From: JBGSYJ01 sp041748075
GTDB taxonomy: Bacteria; Acidobacteriota; Thermoanaerobaculia; Gp7-AA8
Length of the DNA stretch: 15,176 bases
NCBI GenBank assembly: GCA_041748075.1
Contig: JBGTDX010000170.1
Span: 1-15,176 of the forward strand
Direction: 5' to 3'
Below the pieces are notes generated by a model. The model was not told where the DNA came from, made no database searches, and saw only the letters and a list, made by a program, of their open reading frames with translations. Below, one piece after another: positions 8,031-15,171 of the stretch (its first letter is position 1; each line of letters opens with the position of its first letter). Both the position numbers and the translations under genes were made by a program.

Positions 8031-9971
8031 CTACCACCCGCCCCCCCCGCCCCCACCCGAGCTCGACCCGCCCCCTCCGCCGCCACCCCCGCTCCCGCCG
8101 GAGCTGGGGGACGAATAGGACGACGCGACGCTTCCGGCTGCGGCAGCCCAGGCCCCACTTGCACCGGCACCACCGAACGATCCTCCGCCACCGGTCCAGC
8201 CGCTCGTGCCGCTCGATCCCGATGATCCGCTCGAGCGTGATCCCGTTGCCAGCACACCCATGGACTCCGAACCGAACGAGCGAAACCACCGGTCGACGCT
8301 CGATCCGAGGCCGAACGCGATCAGCCAGGGGTACCACGAATCTTTCAGCCGAGGTTCGGGTTTGCCCAGCTCACGGCTGAAAAAATTGCGGGCTGCCGTA
8401 AGTTGTCGCCGTAGCTCGATCTTCTCTGCGCTCTCATTGCTGATAGCCACCCGAAGCGTAATCGCGACGAAGGCGCAGGAAAGCGTTGCGAGACCAAGCA
8501 GCACCAGCATGCTCGGATAGTAGTAGCCGGACATCAGCGGGATCAGTCCGGAGGGACCAGCCAGACCGACGGCGACGATGCCTATGAGGATGCCGAAGAT
8601 CGCGACAGGAAGCATCATGAACACGGCGGGCAGGATTCGAGGCCCTACCATCTTCGCAAACGCTCCCGCCTGTCCAGCGGAGAACGCGAGAAGGACAAAC
8701 CCGATCACGCTGAAGATCACGGCGATGCCGAGGTTTTTCGAGGAAAGCACGACGGCTGCAACCAGCAGGATCGCCCCTCCGGCAAGCAACCACCAGACCG
8801 GAAGCCAGGGTGTACTTCTTTTCTGCCTCTCGCTGGGAGTGAGCTTCTTCACTTTCTTCCCGATGCCCTTCTCGATGACCGAAGCAGGGTTGAATCCGGT
8901 GCCCTGGTACTTCTTGCGCAAAGTCTTCGTGTCGACTTTTGTCCTCTTCCCATAAAACAGCTTGTTGATCAGAGGACGTTCGTATTCGGAGAAGTTCGCG
9001 CGGTCCGTTTCCAGAGAAAGATGAAGGACTTCGGACTTGAACGGGCCCCACCCGGATGGCTCGATCCGCGAGCGGATCTTCTTCTCCTGAACGAGTCTGG
9101 CCAGCAACGCCGCCACCTCGGAAGCGTCCGTTCTGTTGTCCCAGGCCGCTCCTGCTACCTCGGGCGGCATCGTGAATACGTGCTTTTCCAGCCAGGCGTC
9201 ATCGATCTCCTCCGGAGGCGTGAGTGGATCGAAACGGCTCGTCGTCTTCTCGAGACGGAGAAAGGCCAGGATGAAGATCACGGGAGGGATCACAAGAACA
9301 GCCAACACAATGGCCTGCGTGAGCGAGCCGGGAGGGCGCGCGACGGCAGCGGGAAATCCGGGCTCGGTGAACTCGAGGGGGACATCGACATCGAAACCCT
9401 CCCCGGGAACCAGATTCGTCGCGGAATAGCTCGTCCGGGTTTTGCCGGCGACGCGCCACGGTGAGTCGATCTCGAGTTGAAGGCTGAACCGTTCGATGAC
9501 CCCGGCGCGATCGGCGAAGGCAAAATCATGATCGATCTCGTAACCCGCGCCGGACTGCCGCACGGCGGGACGGATCTCGTATTCGAGCAGGTAAATGATC
9601 TCGGTTGCTGCGAACGGAGGATCGTCAGGCCTCCGGCTGCGCCATCGAAGGGTCGAGCTATCCGTCCAGCCGTACTGGTCGACGGCGCTCAGATCCCCGG
9701 GAGCAAGGGGAAACTCGGCACCGGACTCGGGATCGATCCTGGTGATTCGAGCGAGGTTCCTGCGCTGGCCGGGCGCCAGCCTGAAGGTGCGCTCGCCACC
9801 ATTCCAGTCACCGTTGAACACGTAGTGCTGCATTTCGCGGATATGGAGCGCTCCATCCCGGTCGAGGCGCGCCTCGACATCGAGGGACTTCCAGTAGAGA
9901 GACCGGTCCTGAGCAGCCGCCGTGACCGCGAACAGCAGCAGGAGCGCAGGCAGGTACGACGCGGATTTCAC
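8031..9971 (-). CDS. DUF2207 family membrane protein with Gly/Ser-rich tail
   Basis: 646-aa predicted integral membrane protein of the DUF2207 type (YciQ-like), whose function is unknown. A signal peptide (1-20, cut near TAAAQ) precedes the extracytoplasmic DUF2207 domain (about 25-205), with EVRL-like ARLDRDGALHIRE and GGERTFRLAPG segments. Then come a membrane helix (219-239), a soluble segment (about 245-390) and a cluster of four helices (about 391-409, 413-432, 446-470, 486-507). The tail (about 577-646) is Ser/Gly/Ala-rich, ends in a poly-glycine run plus W, and is typical of this family. The start is GTG at 9971, with no Shine-Dalgarno but TATACT nine bases upstream. The poly-Gly end is encoded by long G runs (C8 at 8041-8048 on the plus strand), so the exact C-terminus depends on correct homopolymer calls. 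Confidence 0.85.
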   Translation of the reverse strand: MKSASYLPALLLLFAVTAAAQDRSLYWKSLDVEARLDRDGALHIREMQHYVFNGDWNGGERTFRLAPGQRRNLARITRIDPESGAEFPLAPGDLSAVDQYGWTDSSTLRWRSRRPDDPPFAATEIIYLLEYEIRPAVRQSGAGYEIDHDFAFADRAGVIERFSLQLEIDSPWRVAGKTRTSYSATNLVPGEGFDVDVPLEFTEPGFPAAVARPPGSLTQAIVLAVLVIPPVIFILAFLRLEKTTSRFDPLTPPEEIDDAWLEKHVFTMPPEVAGAAWDNRTDASEVAALLARLVQEKKIRSRIEPSGWGPFKSEVLHLSLETDRANFSEYERPLINKLFYGKRTKVDTKTLRKKYQGTGFNPASVIEKGIGKKVKKLTPSERQKRSTPWLPVWWLLAGGAILLVAAVVLSSKNLGIAVIFSVIGFVLLAFSAGQAGAFAKMVGPRILPAVFMMLPVAIFGILIGIVAVGLAGPSGLIPLMSGYYYPSMLVLLGLATLSCAFVAITLRVAISNESAEKIELRRQLTAARNFFSRELGKPEPRLKDSWYPWLIAFGLGSSVDRWFRSFGSESMGVLATGSRSSGSSGSSGTSGWTGGGGSFGGAGASGAWAAAAGSVASSYSSPSSGGSGGGGGGGGSSSGGGGGGGW

Positions 9972-9980
9972 GGAGTCGAA

Positions 9981-9986
9981 AGTATA
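9981..9986 (-). promoter_or_regulatory. Candidate -10 box for the DUF2207 gene
   Basis: The minus strand reads TATACT (5 of 6 matches to TATAAT) ending nine bases before the GTG start at 9971. There is no ribosome binding site between them, so a leaderless or near-leaderless transcript is plausible. No clear -35 hexamer is seen. Confidence 0.4.
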
Positions 9987-10032
9987 GAGCGAAACGATCC
10001 GATCGGGGCGCCGGGACTTTTTCTCTTCGCCC

Positions 10033-10060
10033 TTCTTCCTTCATCCTTTATCCTTCGTCC
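10033..10060. repeat. Heptanucleotide tandem array, four TTCATCC-like units
   Basis: Four adjacent 7-base units read TTCTTCC, TTCATCC, TTTATCC and TTCGTCC, followed by TTT and then the GGAGG ribosome binding site of abgT. The array is a pyrimidine-rich tract directly against the Shine-Dalgarno of abgT, in the spacer divergent from the DUF2207 gene. Confidence 0.75.
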
Positions 10061-10074
10061 TTTGGAGGGCCTGC

Positions 10075-11637
10075 ATGCCGGAACCGACAGAACCGACGGA
10101 TGTGATCGCAGAGGGAAAGGGTCGTTGGATTGACCGGGCGCTCAACGCGATCGAACGGGTGGGCAACAAGCTCCCCGATCCCGCGGCCCTCTTCTTCATC
10201 CTGTTGATCGTGGTCTGGATCCTCTCGGCCCTGCTCGCGCCCGTCCAGTTCAGCGAGATCGACCCGCGAACGGGGGAACCGTTACAGGTTCGGAATCAGC
10301 TCACCGGGACCTCCATCGCAACGTTTCTGGCGAACATGGTCACGACGTTCACCGGATTCCATCCGCTGGGAGTCGTCCTCGTCGCGCTGCTCGGCGTAGG
10401 CGTCGCCGAACACACGGGATTCATCAACGCGTCGCTCAAGGCGTTGCTCAGCTTCACCGCCGCGTTCCTCCTCACACCGATGCTGATCCTGGTGGCGATC
10501 GTCAGCCACACGGCTGCTGACGCCGGCTACGTTCTGGTCATACCGCTCGGAGGTGTCATTTTTTACGCCGCCGGCAGGCATCCGCTCGCGGGCATTGCGG
10601 CGGCATTTGCAGGAGTTTCGGGCGGTTTCTCGGCGAACTTCGTTCCTTCGAGTCTCGATCCGCTGCTCTCCGGACTGACGCAATCGGCCGCTCAGATCCT
10701 CGACCCCACCCGCACGGTCAATCCTCTGTCGAACTGGTTCTTCACCAGCGCGTCGTGCCTGGTGATCGTCGGCCTCGGTTGGTATCTCACGGACAAAGTC
10801 ATCGAGCCTCGGTTGAAATCGACGGCCATTGACGCCGATATGTCGGACATACCCACCTTCGATGTGCTTGGCCCGAAAGAGAAGAAAGGGCTTGCCATGG
10901 CCATCCTCTCGATGGTCATCGGAATCGCGATCCTGATCTTCGTATCGTGGCCCACGGATTCGGCGCTGCGCTCTCCCGAAGGATCGCTCACGGCATCGAC
11001 AGCGCCACTGATGCAGGCGATCGTCCCCCTGATCTTTCTTCTGTTTGTCATCCCCGGCATCGTCTACGGCTACGTTTCCGGGACCGTCAAGACGCACCGC
11101 GACATCATCAAGGGGATGAGCAACGCGATGTCGTCGATGGGCTACTACATTGTCATGGCGTTTTTCGCGGCACTCTTCATCGCTGCCTTCGGCCAGTCGA
11201 ACCTGGGAGCTCTTCTCGCGCTCAAGGGCGCCGACGTCCTCAAAGCGATGGCACTTCCGGGACAGGTGACGATCTTCGGCATCATTCTTCTCACCGCCTT
11301 TGTAAATCTTCTCGTCGGCTCTGCCTCTGCGAAGTGGGCGCTGCTGGCTCCAATCTTCGTACCGATGCTCATGCAGCTCGGCCTCTCGCCCGAGCTCACG
11401 CAGGCCGCCTACCGCGTAGGCGACTCGACGACCAACATCATCACGCCGCTCATGCCGTACTTCCCGCTGGTTGTGGTCTATTGCGCGCGCTATGTGAAGA
11501 ACACCGGCATCGGGACTCTCGTCTCCATGATGCTTCCATACTCGGTCGTATTCCTGATCTGCTGGACCCTTTTCCTGGTTGGTTACTGGATGCTCGGCAT
11601 TCCCCTGGGTCTGCAGGCGCCGTATGTGTATCCGTAG
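10075..11637 (+). CDS. abgT: AbgT-family transporter (p-aminobenzoyl-glutamate transporter-like)
   Basis: 520-aa polytopic inner-membrane transporter of the AbgT family. Characterised relatives import p-aminobenzoyl-glutamate, a folate breakdown product (E. coli AbgT), or export sulfonamides (MtrF, YdaH), so the direction here is uncertain. Signatures are the N-terminal RVGNKLPDPAALFFIL (29-44), GVAEHTGFINA (109-119), SHTAADAGYVLVIPLGG (144-160) and GDSTTNIITPLMPYFPL (449-465) near the C-terminus. Many hydrophobic segments are present and the length is close to the family norm of about 510. ATG 10075 has GGAGG at 10064-10068, six bases upstream, the best ribosome binding site in this half of the window. 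No abgA/abgB hydrolase genes are adjacent, so the E. coli-type catabolic operon is not present here. It is followed by palindromic element 2. Confidence 0.9.
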   Translation: MPEPTEPTDVIAEGKGRWIDRALNAIERVGNKLPDPAALFFILLIVVWILSALLAPVQFSEIDPRTGEPLQVRNQLTGTSIATFLANMVTTFTGFHPLGVVLVALLGVGVAEHTGFINASLKALLSFTAAFLLTPMLILVAIVSHTAADAGYVLVIPLGGVIFYAAGRHPLAGIAAAFAGVSGGFSANFVPSSLDPLLSGLTQSAAQILDPTRTVNPLSNWFFTSASCLVIVGLGWYLTDKVIEPRLKSTAIDADMSDIPTFDVLGPKEKKGLAMAILSMVIGIAILIFVSWPTDSALRSPEGSLTASTAPLMQAIVPLIFLLFVIPGIVYGYVSGTVKTHRDIIKGMSNAMSSMGYYIVMAFFAALFIAAFGQSNLGALLALKGADVLKAMALPGQVTIFGIILLTAFVNLLVGSASAKWALLAPIFVPMLMQLGLSPELTQAAYRVGDSTTNIITPLMPYFPLVVVYCARYVKNTGIGTLVSMMLPYSVVFLICWTLFLVGYWMLGIPLGLQAPYVYP

Positions 11638-11671
11638 TCGTCGGTAGCAGTCATCGCCCTTTGAAACCGTG

Positions 11672-11754
11672 TGTCATCCTGAGCGGCTGCGAATTCATTG
11701 GACAGGTGTGTCACATCGTTTGATTTTTTCACAGCCTCTAACCGGGCGATGACA
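11672..11754. repeat. Palindromic intergenic element 2 (REP/MITE-like)
   Basis: It begins TGTCATCCTGAGCGG, as element 1 does, and ends GCGATGACA, starting 34 bases after the abgT stop. A second, exact 10-bp inverted pair frames it: GTCATCGCCC at 11650-11659 and GGGCGATGAC at 11744-11753. Inside are GCGAAT and a T6 tract followed by CACAGCCTC, which correspond to parts of element 3. The arms are more diverged than in element 1. Confidence 0.65.
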
Positions 11755-11774
11755 GGCTACTGATCGCTTTTCTC

Positions 11775-13001
11775 ATGTCTCACGCCGCCGACCTCACTCT
11801 GCCCGATCCCCGCCGGTGGCGCGCGATGGTTCTGCTGTCGGTGGCGCTGCTTCTCTCGATGGCACTCTGGTTCGGAGTATCCGCCGTCGCTCCTCAGATC
11901 TCCGCCGAGTGGACGCTCACGCCGGGTCAGCTGGTCTGGCTCACACTCGGCGTTCAGATCGGATTCGTAGCCGGCACGCTGGCGAGCGCGACGCTGAATC
12001 TTCCGGACATCATTCGACCCCGGCATCTGATGGCCCTCTGCGCACTGCTGGGCGCCGCGGTCAATGCCGGCCTGGCGCTTTTCGCTCCGGGCCCTCTGAG
12101 CGCCATCGTCCTGCGGGTTCTCACAGGCGCTCTCCTCGCCGGTGTCTATCCACCGGCGATGAAAGTGATGGCGAGCTGGTTCCGCTCAGGCAGGGGGCTC
12201 GCGCTGGGAGTTCTCATCGGGGCGCTGACTCTCGGCAAGGCATCTCCGTATCTAGTGAACGCCTTTCGCCTGGACGACTGGCGATCCGGAGTTCTCATCG
12301 CGTCAGGGCTCGCCGTTGTGGGCGCTGCAGTCATGCTGTTTATGGTCAGCGATGGTCCGTACACGCTTCCGAACCAACCGTTTGATATCACTCAGATTAC
12401 GAAGGTCTTCAGCAACCGCGGCGTGCGTCTCGCGAACTTCGGCTATTTCGGGCACATGTGGGAGCTGTATGCCATGTGGGCGTGGTTGCCGGTCATGATG
12501 CGCGCGAGCCTGACTCCCATGGGACAGGAGCGTCTGGCCGAAACGGCGTCCTTTGTCGTGATCGGAAGCGGCGCAGCGGGCTGCATTCTCGCAGGACTTC
12601 TCGCAGACAGGATCGGAAGGACCCTGGTCGCATCCGCTGCGATGGCCATAAGCGGAATCTGCTGTCTGGTAGTGGGTTTTGCGTTCGGGGCCCATCCAGC
12701 GATTCTGCTGATCATTGCGGCGATCTGGGGCGCGACGGTCGTGGCCGACTCGGCACAGTTCTCGGCCTGCGTGACGGAACTGGGCGATCAGCGATACCTC
12801 GGTACGGCGCTCACTTTGCAGACTTCGATCGGGTTTCTGATCACGATGGCGTCGATCGCTCTCATTCCGATTCTCGCGGAGCGAACGGGATGGCAATGGG
12901 CGTTCGTCGCGCTCGCGCCCGGACCGTTTCTCGGGATCATCGCGATGATGCGTCTTCGGGCGCTGCCGGAAGCTGTGAAGATCGCACAGGGAAAGAGATG
13001 A
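11775..13001 (+). CDS. Major facilitator superfamily transporter
   Basis: 408-aa MFS permease with about 12 hydrophobic segments; the substrate is not identifiable. Family features are the first helix MVLLSVALLLSMALWFG (18-34), an arginine-rich loop after TM4 (SWFRSGRGLALG) and a motif-A-like loop in the second half (GLLADRIGRTLVAS, about 274-287). The N-half motif A is not canonical (NLPDIIRPRHL). The general look is of nitrate/nitrite or cyanate-type MFS members, but I would not assign a substrate. ATG 11775 lacks a Shine-Dalgarno; ATG 11826 is a possible internal start, though it would trim the N-terminal cytoplasmic tail. The gene sits between palindromic element 2 and the esterase gene, 50 bases from the latter's preferred start. 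Confidence 0.8.
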   Translation: MSHAADLTLPDPRRWRAMVLLSVALLLSMALWFGVSAVAPQISAEWTLTPGQLVWLTLGVQIGFVAGTLASATLNLPDIIRPRHLMALCALLGAAVNAGLALFAPGPLSAIVLRVLTGALLAGVYPPAMKVMASWFRSGRGLALGVLIGALTLGKASPYLVNAFRLDDWRSGVLIASGLAVVGAAVMLFMVSDGPYTLPNQPFDITQITKVFSNRGVRLANFGYFGHMWELYAMWAWLPVMMRASLTPMGQERLAETASFVVIGSGAAGCILAGLLADRIGRTLVASAAMAISGICCLVVGFAFGAHPAILLIIAAIWGATVVADSAQFSACVTELGDQRYLGTALTLQTSIGFLITMASIALIPILAERTGWQWAFVALAPGPFLGIIAMMRLRALPEAVKIAQGKR

Positions 13002-13014
13002 CCGGCGTTGCAGA

Positions 13015-13034
13015 AATTGAGAATTCTCAATTCC
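13015..13034. repeat. 18-bp perfect palindrome built of GAATTCT/CAATTC heptamers
   Basis: AATTGAGAATTCTCAATT (13015-13032) equals its own reverse complement. Its right half, GAATTCT then CAATTCC (13021-13034), is made of the same 7-base units as the array at 13954-13981 upstream of the LD-carboxypeptidase gene. It lies between the MFS stop and the esterase start. Confidence 0.6.
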
Positions 13035-13051
13035 GCTACTACCATGTCCCC

Positions 13052-13825
13052 ATGAAATACCTGCTGCTCCTCGCAATGCTGGCCGCTTCCTGCACGACCA
13101 TGAAACCAGCGACGCAGACCGGCTTTCTCAATCGCGAGATCGTTCTCGAGGGCCGGACCTATCGCTATGTGGTCTACGTTCCGCAGAACTTCGACCGATC
13201 GAAACAGTGGCCGGTTCTGCTTTTTCTTCATGGTGCGGGCGAGCGGGGGATGGACGGGATTCGCCAGACTCAGGTCGGCGTGGGCCCGGCGATCCGCTGG
13301 AATGCCGACCGGTTCCCGATGATCGTCGTCTTGCCTCAAGTGCCGACGGACGAGCGGTGGCTGGACGGCCCTGCCAGGGCAGCCATGGCCGCCCTCGAAC
13401 GATCGATTGTCGAGTTCAGCGGAGATCGGGATCGCATCCTCCTGACGGGAATGTCGATGGGCGGTTACGGAACCTACGCCCTGGCTTTCGAGCATCCGGA
13501 CCTCTTCGCGGCGGTGGCTCCGGTGTGCGGCGGAGTGGTCGCGTACCCGACAGCACACTCCACGCGGGACCTTCCTGCGATCGCAGGCTCGGCCAGACCC
13601 TATGAAACCGTCGCAGAGCGGCTCAGGAACGTCCCGATCTGGGTGTTTCACGGGCTTCACGACGACTTGATTCCAGCTGAGGAGTCGAGAAAGATTGCTG
13701 CGGCACTCCGCGCCGAAAGCGGCAATGTTCGCTACACGGAGTTTCCCGATGCGAATCACAACGCCTGGGATCCCGCGTACGGAGACCCTGAGCTCTGGAA
13801 GTGGATGCTCGCGCAGCGGCGGTGA
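13052..13825 (+). CDS. Lipoprotein alpha/beta-hydrolase, esterase or phospholipase-like
   Basis: 257-aa alpha/beta-hydrolase related to secreted carboxylesterases and polyhydroxybutyrate-depolymerase-like proteins; substrate unknown. The N-terminus MKYLLLLAMLAASC is a lipoprotein signal with a lipobox ending at C14, so the mature enzyme is probably tethered to a membrane. The oxyanion region is FLHGAGERG (58-66), the nucleophile is S135 in GMSMGGYG, the acid is D204 or D205 in HGLHDDLIP, and the histidine is H236 in DANHNAWD. I chose ATG 13052 because it puts the lipobox at the right place. An in-frame ATG at 12998 overlaps the MFS stop as ATGA and has a purine-rich upstream stretch, but it would add 18 residues in front of the signal and translate the palindrome at 13015. 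Palindromic element 3 begins nine bases after the stop. Confidence 0.82.
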   Translation: MKYLLLLAMLAASCTTMKPATQTGFLNREIVLEGRTYRYVVYVPQNFDRSKQWPVLLFLHGAGERGMDGIRQTQVGVGPAIRWNADRFPMIVVLPQVPTDERWLDGPARAAMAALERSIVEFSGDRDRILLTGMSMGGYGTYALAFEHPDLFAAVAPVCGGVVAYPTAHSTRDLPAIAGSARPYETVAERLRNVPIWVFHGLHDDLIPAEESRKIAAALRAESGNVRYTEFPDANHNAWDPAYGDPELWKWMLAQRR

Positions 13826-13834
13826 TGCACGCGG

Positions 13835-13919
13835 TGTCATCCCGAGCCAGCGAATGACTGTGTGAAATCTCCGGCCGACACACTCTAGCGTTTTTGACAC
13901 AGCCTCGCTCAGGATGACA
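13835..13919. repeat. Palindromic intergenic element 3 (REP/MITE-like)
   Basis: TGTCATCCCGAGC (13835-13847) pairs with GCTCAGGATGACA (13907-13919), 12 of 13 positions matching. An inner pair, CTGTGTGAAA and TTTTTGACACAG, would extend the stem. It starts nine bases after the esterase stop. The outer arm is shared with elements 1 and 2, and the inner T-run plus ACACAGCCTC corresponds to TTTTTTCACAGCCTC of element 2. Confidence 0.75.
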
Positions 13920-13953
13920 GTGCTCCGACCGCGACTCGCCACGTTTTCTTTCT

Positions 13954-13981
13954 GAATTCTGAATTCTCAATTCTGAATTCT
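13954..13981. repeat. Heptanucleotide tandem array, four GAATTCT/CAATTCT units
   Basis: Four adjacent 7-base units: GAATTCT, GAATTCT, CAATTCT, GAATTCT. It ends one base before the TAGAAT hexamer in front of the LD-carboxypeptidase gene, and follows palindromic element 3 after a 34-base gap. The same unit occurs in the palindrome at 13015-13034. Confidence 0.85.
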
Positions 13982-13982
13982 T

Positions 13983-13988
13983 TAGAAT
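13983..13988 (+). promoter_or_regulatory. Candidate -10 box for the LD-carboxypeptidase gene
   Basis: TAGAAT (5 of 6 matches to TATAAT) ends seven bases before ATG 13996, with no Shine-Dalgarno in between. It overlaps the other possible start, ATG 13987, which argues for 13996 and a leaderless message. The heptamer array lies where a -35 box would be expected. Confidence 0.4.
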
Positions 13989-13995
13989 GTCGGTC

Positions 13996-15039
13996 ATGAT
14001 CAATCGCCGGGACTTCACCAGACTCACCACTGCCGCCGTAGCACTTTCCGGGTCCAGCCTGTTCGCCCACCAGACCGCGCTGCCTTCTTCGATCATCCGT
14101 CCGAAGAAGCTGAGTGAGGGCGACACGGTCGGTCTCGTTCTTCCCGCTTCGATGGCATTCGAACCCGATGAGATTCATATGGCCCGAGAGCAGCTCGAGG
14201 CCATGGGGTTCGTCGTCAAGCTGGGCGAGCATGTCTACGATCGGCACGGGTACTTCGGTGGGATGGATCGCGACCGCGCAGCCGACATCAACAGAATGTT
14301 CGCCGACGAGTCCGTGGACGGCATCTTCTGCTTCACCGGAGGATGGGGCTCCCCGAGAGTCCTGCCTTACCTCGACTACGGCATGATCCGCCGGAACCCC
14401 AAGGTGATCATCGGCTTCAGCGACATCACGGCACTGATCAACGCGATCCACCAGAAGACGGGACTCGTCACGTTCCACGGGCCGGTTGCCGCCTCACGTA
14501 TCGAGCCCTGGACACTGGAAAACTTTCGACGCGTGGTCATGTCTGCAGATCCTCCCGGCGCACTGCAGAACCCGCCGAAGCCGGATGGACAGCTCGTTGA
14601 GCGTGACCACCGCATCGTGAAGATTCGCGGCGGAAGAGCGAGCGGGAAGATCGTGGGCGGCAACCTGACGTTGATCGCCGCGACGATGGGCACGCCATAC
14701 GAGATCGACACGGAGAACACTCTGCTGTTTCTCGAAGACGTAAACGAGGAGATGTACCGCGTCGACCGGATGCTATCGCAGCTCTGGCTGGGCGGGAAGT
14801 TCGAAAAAGTGAAGGGACTCATTTTCGGCCGATGCAGCAGGTGCCCGGTAACCGGACCCTCCTTCAGCCTTCACGAGCTTCTCGTCGAACGCTTCGGAGA
14901 TGCCGGCGTCCCGGCGATTTCAGGTTTCGCCTTCGGCCACATTGAAAAAAAGCTCACCCTGCCGATCGGGATGACCGGAACCCTGGATGCTGATGCCGGA
15001 ACGGTAACGCTGGACCGGGCGGCCGTTACAGGACACTAG
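13996..15039 (+). CDS. ldcA: Tat-exported S66 LD-carboxypeptidase (LdcA/MccF-like)
   Basis: 347-aa serine peptidase of family S66, whose LdcA members cut the L,D bond to the terminal D-alanine of murein tetrapeptides; MccF-type members cut microcin C-like compounds. The triad is S142 (GFSDITALI), E247 (FLEDVNE) and H315 (FGHIEKKLTLPIG); the Ser-Glu and Glu-His spacings (105 and 68) are close to those of Pseudomonas LdcA (102 and 68). FCFTGGWGS (about 111-119) fits the conserved oxyanion-side loop. The N-terminus INRRDFTR followed by a hydrophobic stretch and FAH is a twin-arginine signal, so the enzyme is probably exported, whereas classical LdcA is cytoplasmic. ATG 13987 gives three more residues; I prefer 13996 because TAGAAT overlaps 13987. 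It is the last complete gene in the window. Confidence 0.85.
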   Translation: MINRRDFTRLTTAAVALSGSSLFAHQTALPSSIIRPKKLSEGDTVGLVLPASMAFEPDEIHMAREQLEAMGFVVKLGEHVYDRHGYFGGMDRDRAADINRMFADESVDGIFCFTGGWGSPRVLPYLDYGMIRRNPKVIIGFSDITALINAIHQKTGLVTFHGPVAASRIEPWTLENFRRVVMSADPPGALQNPPKPDGQLVERDHRIVKIRGGRASGKIVGGNLTLIAATMGTPYEIDTENTLLFLEDVNEEMYRVDRMLSQLWLGGKFEKVKGLIFGRCSRCPVTGPSFSLHELLVERFGDAGVPAISGFAFGHIEKKLTLPIGMTGTLDADAGTVTLDRAAVTGH

Positions 15040-15068
15040 TGGCCTGTATTGGTGAAATCGGGACCAGC

Positions 15069-15171
15069 GCTGATGGAGCTTGCCATGCAAGATCAAGGAA
15101 CGAGGAGGAGGCGATGCGGTGGCATCGTCGACGACGAGTGACGCAGAGATTGCGTGGCAACCTCCATCAGC
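15069..15171. repeat. Long imperfect inverted repeat enclosing a hairpin and a start site
   Basis: The arms 15069-15090 and 15150-15171 are 22 bases each and match in 20 positions when one is reverse-complemented (GCTGATGGAG, one mismatch, TTGCCA, one mismatch, GCAA). The 59-base interior holds a second hairpin: CGATGC (15112-15117) and GCATCG (15122-15127) around a GGTG loop. This could be a structured RNA, the edge of a mobile element or a large terminator for ldcA. The pairing is seen directly; the role is not known. Confidence 0.6.

Noticed and set aside
10282..11097. Minus-strand 271-codon frame opposite abgT.
   Set aside because: Arg/Asp-rich translation is the mirror image of hydrophobic transporter codons; there is no start signal or motif.
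12998..13051. Esterase start at ATG 12998, overlapping the MFS stop.
   Set aside because: It would place 18 extra residues before an otherwise well-positioned lipoprotein signal and translate the 18-bp palindrome.
12788..13942. Minus-strand 384-codon frame spanning the MFS end, the esterase and element 3.
   Set aside because: It crosses two genuine genes and an intergenic palindrome, with no recognisable domain.
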